This document shows, piece by piece, positions 5,474 through 5,661 of a stretch of DNA of 5,661 nucleotides (position 1 is the first letter of the stretch; every line of letters begins with the position of its first letter). This DNA is from Methanosarcinaceae archaeon (GTDB taxonomy: Archaea; Halobacteriota; Methanosarcinia; Methanosarcinales; Methanosarcinaceae): positions 4,212 to 9,872 of the forward strand of contig JAQVBP010000035.1 of the NCBI GenBank assembly GCA_028690255.1, in the 5' to 3' direction. Under the pieces are notes generated by a model. It saw nothing but the letters and a program-made list of their open reading frames with translations, searched no databases and was not told the origin of the DNA. Position numbers and translations under genes: made by a program.

Positions 5474-5490
5474 TAGATATAATATTATAA
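5474..5490 (-). promoter_or_regulatory. Candidate TATA box of the glcD operon, overlapping a 12-bp palindrome
   Basis: The minus strand reads CTTATAATATTATATCT, an AT-rich box 37-53 nt before the start codon. With usual archaeal spacing the transcript would begin around 5450-5458, giving a leader of about 15-20 nt that still contains the Shine-Dalgarno motif. The box includes the perfect palindrome TATAATATTATA (5478-5489), so a dimeric repressor could occlude it, though AT-only palindromes arise easily by chance. Confidence 0.5.
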
Positions 5491-5509
5491 GAGTATTATG
5501 AGAATGCAA

Positions 5510-5576
5510 TAATAATATCGTAATAATTCGTGAATAATGTCGATAATAATATAAATAATATTGTAATAATATAAAT
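5510..5576. repeat. Phased degenerate AT repeats upstream of the glcD operon
   Basis: Consecutive units TAATAATATCG (5510-5520), TAATAATTCG (5521-5530) and TGAATAATGTCG (5531-5542) place a TCG every 10-12 bp, about one helical turn. A perfect 13-bp direct repeat, TAATAATATAAAT, follows at 5544-5556 and 5564-5576, 20 bp apart. The location, just behind the likely TATA box, suits regulator binding or curved DNA. On the plus strand the ATATAAAT segments could also be TATA boxes of a divergent gene outside the window. Confidence 0.6.
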
Positions 5577-5624
5577 GACGAATTATAAAATTGATTTTAG
5601 GATAATAAGAAGATACCCTTATCG

Positions 5625-5660
<36 letters not shown>

Positions 5661-5661
5661 A

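Noticed and set aside
4907..5476. 189-codon open frame on the plus strand
   Set aside because: It is antisense to the conserved FAD-binding domain of the GlcD-like protein and shows no recognisable motif.

Overview
The window looks archaeal, most likely a Methanosarcina-type methanogen. The genes are moderately GC-rich and separated by AT-rich spacers full of ATT/TAA runs. TATA-like boxes and Shine-Dalgarno motifs (GGAGG, GAGG, GTGAT) occur together, terminators are T-rich, and the proteins resemble those of Methanosarcinales. This assignment rests on pattern recognition only, since no database was searched.

Layout. Positions 1-96 hold a 17-bp tandem repeat and the upstream region of the first gene. 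Positions 97-2178 (+) encode a YgiQ-family (UPF0313) radical SAM protein with an unusual purine-rich, charged N-terminal extension. A minute open frame with a good Shine-Dalgarno motif (2175-2213) overlaps its stop codon. Positions 2179-2271 are a short convergent spacer with inverted repeats. Positions 2272-2532 (-) encode an 86-residue Cys-containing protein that I do not recognise. Positions 2533-2865 are a 333-bp AT-rich spacer. It contains, from left to right, the Shine-Dalgarno motif and possible structured leader of the small gene, a pair of direct repeats, and a two-part terminator for the operon on its right. Positions 2866-5437 (-) are a two-gene operon. The promoter-proximal gene (4055-5437) is a GlcD/D-lactate-dehydrogenase-like FAD oxidoreductase. 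The second gene (2866-4050) is an iron-sulfur protein with two ferredoxin-type 4Fe-4S motifs and two CCG domains, the architecture of GlcF and HdrD. Positions 5438-5661 are the AT-rich promoter region of that operon, with phased degenerate repeats and an ATT microsatellite at the window edge.

How the genes work together. The FAD subunit should oxidise a D-2-hydroxyacid (D-lactate, glycolate or similar) and pass electrons to the CCG iron-sulfur subunit, which would relay them to a redox carrier such as a quinone-like molecule or a thiol/disulfide. The 4-nt gap between the two genes, with the upstream stop codon inside the downstream ribosome-binding region, points to translational coupling and a stoichiometric complex. 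Neither the YgiQ-like protein nor the 86-residue protein has a clear functional link to this operon.

The genes are broadly ordinary. The most interesting signals are the frame-shifting 38-bp duplication inside the ygiQ N-terminal extension, the pseudoknot-capable inverted repeats upstream of the 86-residue gene, the orphan small protein itself, and the GlcD/CCG pair in a probable methanogen. I see no CRISPR array, transposon, rRNA or tRNA.
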